DNA of 64,000 nt, from assembly GCA_037179515.1 (NCBI GenBank), contig JAXCGZ010000053.1:62001-126000 (forward strand). Reading direction: 5' to 3'. Made by a program: the position numbers and the translations under genes. The notes beneath the pieces were generated by a model. The model was not told the origin of the DNA and did not search any database. It was given only the letters and a program-made list of their open reading frames with translations. Positions 61,808 through 64,000 of this stretch are shown piece by piece. Numbering within the stretch: the first letter of the stretch is position 1; each line of letters starts with the position of its first letter. The DNA is from Halocaridina rubra. Taxonomy: Eukaryota > Arthropoda > Malacostraca > Decapoda > Atyidae.

Positions 61808-64000
61808 GAAAGAGCCCAAAGATCGTATCTTCCCGTCTCCTGATCGGTTCCATTTTATACTTAGTGATACTTATCATACCTGTCCTTAAAACTATGAATT
61901 GAGATAGCATTAACTACCTCCTCGCTTAGCGAATTCCAATTATCAACTACTCTTACACTGAAAGAGTATTTCCTTACATCCTGCAAAGAGGTTTTCTTAC
62001 CAAGCTTCAAACTATGACCTCTAGTTCTAGAGCCAGCCATATCAAAATATCGATCCCTATCCACTCTATCATAACCATGAAGGAATTTAAAGACTGTCAC
62101 CATATCCCCCCTCAATCTTCTAGCTTCGAGTGATGATAAGTCTAAATCCTTCAGCCTCTCATCATAACTGAGATTGCGTATTTCTGGCACCAGTATCGTG
62201 GCATGTCTCTGAACTATTTCAAGCTTAGCTATGTGCTTTTTCAAGTGTGGATTCCAAAAGGGGGCTGCATATTCGAGTTTTTGCCTCACATAGGTTACAT
62301 AAATATTTCTGAATATTTCCTTCTCCATGTGCCTAAAGGCTACCCTTACATTTGATAAGAATGCATATGCTACCCTTACTATGCCATTTATATGTATTTC
62401 TGGAGACAATTCTGCCAGTATGTTTACTCCTAGATCTCTCTCATTTTCTGTCTCTTGAAGTTGTACTCCAGCCACCGAGTAGTCAAGCTTGGGCCTTCTT
62501 GCACTTGTACCCATTCTCATTACCTTACATTTTGAAGTATTGAATTTCATTAGCCACTTTTCTGACCACTCATGCAGATTATTTAGATCTTCCTGAAGTT
62601 CTCTACCATTGTTCTCGTTTTTTACTTTCTTCACAATCTTTGCATCATCTGCAAACATATTCATGAATGAATTTACAGACTCTGGTAGGTCATTTACATA
62701 TACAAGGAACAAAAGTGGCCCTAAAACTGAACCCTGTGGAACTCCACTACTAACTCTTCTCCATTTAGACACTGTCTTACTCTAACCCACTGTTCCCTTC
62801 CTTCTAAGTAAGTTTTTATCCATTCCAAAACATTTCAACCTAATCTAGCCATTGCTTGTAGCTTCATAATAAGTCTCCCATATGGAAGTGTCAAACGCTT
62901 TCTGGTAGCCTAGGAACATGCAATCTGCCCAGCCCTCTCTTTCCTCTAAGATTCGGCTTACCTCATCATAAAATTCTAATAAGTTTGTTACTGTTGATCT
63001 ACCTTGACTGAAGCCATGTTGCCTCACTGACAAAAAGTTGAAGGATTCCAAGTGAAGAGAGATATGTTTCCTTAGTAGTTTCTCCATAAATTTGCAAACT
63101 ATGCTGGTCAAGGAAGCTGGTCTATAGTTCAGAGCCATACCCCTCTTTCCCTTTTTGAAGATAGGTATTTGCTTATTTCCAGCATCTTGGAATCTCCCCT
63201 GACTCCAGTGACTTTTTAAATATGATACTTAGTGCCACTGATATTGAGTTTGCGCAATTTTTAAGCACATGAGGGGATATGTCATCAGGACCTGTAGCTT
63301 TATGAACATCTAAATCCATCAGCGCTTTGTATACCTCTGTGGCTGTAAGGTTGATGTTCTCTAATACCGGCCCTTGAGCTTCTAGCTCTGCAATCTGAGA
63401 GGGTGGGGTATTTTCTATTGTAAATACTGACTGAAACTCCTTGTTCAATTCTTTGCAGATCTCTTCATCCGTTTCAGTGATGCTTCCATCCGCTCTCTTT
63501 AGCCTTAAAACTTGTTCTTTTACCTTCAGTTTTCCTCTGATAAAGCTGTGGAAAAGCTTGGGATTTTCTTTAGCCTTCCTGGTGATGTCCCTTTCATAGT
63601 CTCTCTCTGCCTCTCTCCTTTTACGTAGGTAGTCATTTCTTGCTCTTTTGTAGGTTTGCCAGGCATTTATATTTTTTCTCCTCCTATACATTTTCCAGAA
63701 TTTGTCTTCCCACTCCTTAGCTCTTTTACACCCATTATCGAACCATTTCTCTCTGGCATGAATTACACCTACTTTGGTGGCAGGTATGCAGCAATCTACT
63801 ATCTTCCCATATTTCTCACAAAAGATGTCATACATTTCTTGTACAGATTTGTTGTAAAATAAGGTTCTCCAGTCAATAACTGCAAAAAGCTCATTAATTT
63901 TGATGTAATCTCCTTTTGGATAGTTCCTCCTCATGTCTTCAGTGCCTCTACTCTCAGGCAGAATATCTTCAATGATATACTCCATCAACAACACACAGTG
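61807..64000 (-). mobile_element. CR1/L2-group copy 21, continues beyond the window
   Basis: 3' UTR, RT and the end of the endonuclease domain up to SDHCVLL-region sequence (TCCATCAACAACACACAGTG) at the window edge. The tail is partly lost. It mixes young-type (KNENNG) and older-type (ARRLRGDM) residues. Confidence 0.85.
61861..64000 (-). pseudogene. ORF2 of copy 21 (partial)
   Basis: Pieces: 63994-63173 (IIEDILPESRG, linker, HKATGPDDISPHVLKN), 63138-62845 (NYRPASLTS, QHGFSQGRST) and 62772-61861 (303 codons, [23 protein letters not shown]-terminus to the natural stop). Small deletions near 63168, 62885 and 62775 break the frame. Confidence 0.83.

Overview
This is a eukaryotic, repeat-dominated window with no recognisable host gene. 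Almost all coding potential belongs to transposable elements, and the rest is microsatellite and unclassified AT-rich DNA. Very long dinucleotide arrays (TA, TC, GT), TTA arrays, a pogo/Tigger-type DNA transposon family, a BEL/Pao LTR element and a young non-LTR family of the CR1/L2 group suggest an arthropod. A decapod crustacean is my best guess, from general knowledge of such genomes and not from a diagnostic gene.

Layout: (1) 1-10.9 kb is a nest of Tigger-like DNA transposons (T1-T5) whose termini sit directly against TA microsatellites. They carry subterminal arrays of about 150-200 bp units and broken pieces of one transposase. (2) 10.9-12.0 kb holds an unclassified repeat with TTA arrays, then TC and GA arrays. 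(3) 12.0-16.7 kb has two plus-strand copies (1 and 2) of a CR1/L2-group retrotransposon in head-to-tail order. (4) 16.7-17.9 kb has a fragment of a second, diverged CR1/L2-like family, Tigger termini and a TA array. (5) 17.9-26.2 kb is minus-strand copy 3 of the main family, split by a young BEL/Pao element (18299-23783) with near-identical LTRs and a 5-bp target duplication. (6) 26.2-26.8 kb has a second copy of the unclassified TTA repeat. (7) 26.8-64.0 kb is an almost uninterrupted minus-strand, head-to-tail array of copies 4-21 of the same CR1/L2-group family.

The intact architecture of that family can be read from copy 20 (56903-61783, about 4.9 kb). It has a ~0.9 kb 5' UTR, then ORF1 (coiled coil plus an RRM-like domain), then ORF2 (APE-type endonuclease, reverse transcriptase with an FADD box, and a CR1/L2-type C-terminal region). 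It ends in a short 3' terminus with the 14-nt motif AATTAGGTAATCAC, sometimes tandemly repeated and usually followed by (AC)n. At nearly every junction the truncated 5' end of one copy abuts the 3' tail of the next. This is the pattern expected if new copies insert into the tail of older copies. I see no copy with both ORFs fully open.

The main points for follow-up are the self-targeted array, three copies sharing one 5' breakpoint, a premature stop shared by six copies, an ORF2 without a nearby AUG, a shared homopolymer frameshift, and the young but RT-less BEL/Pao element.
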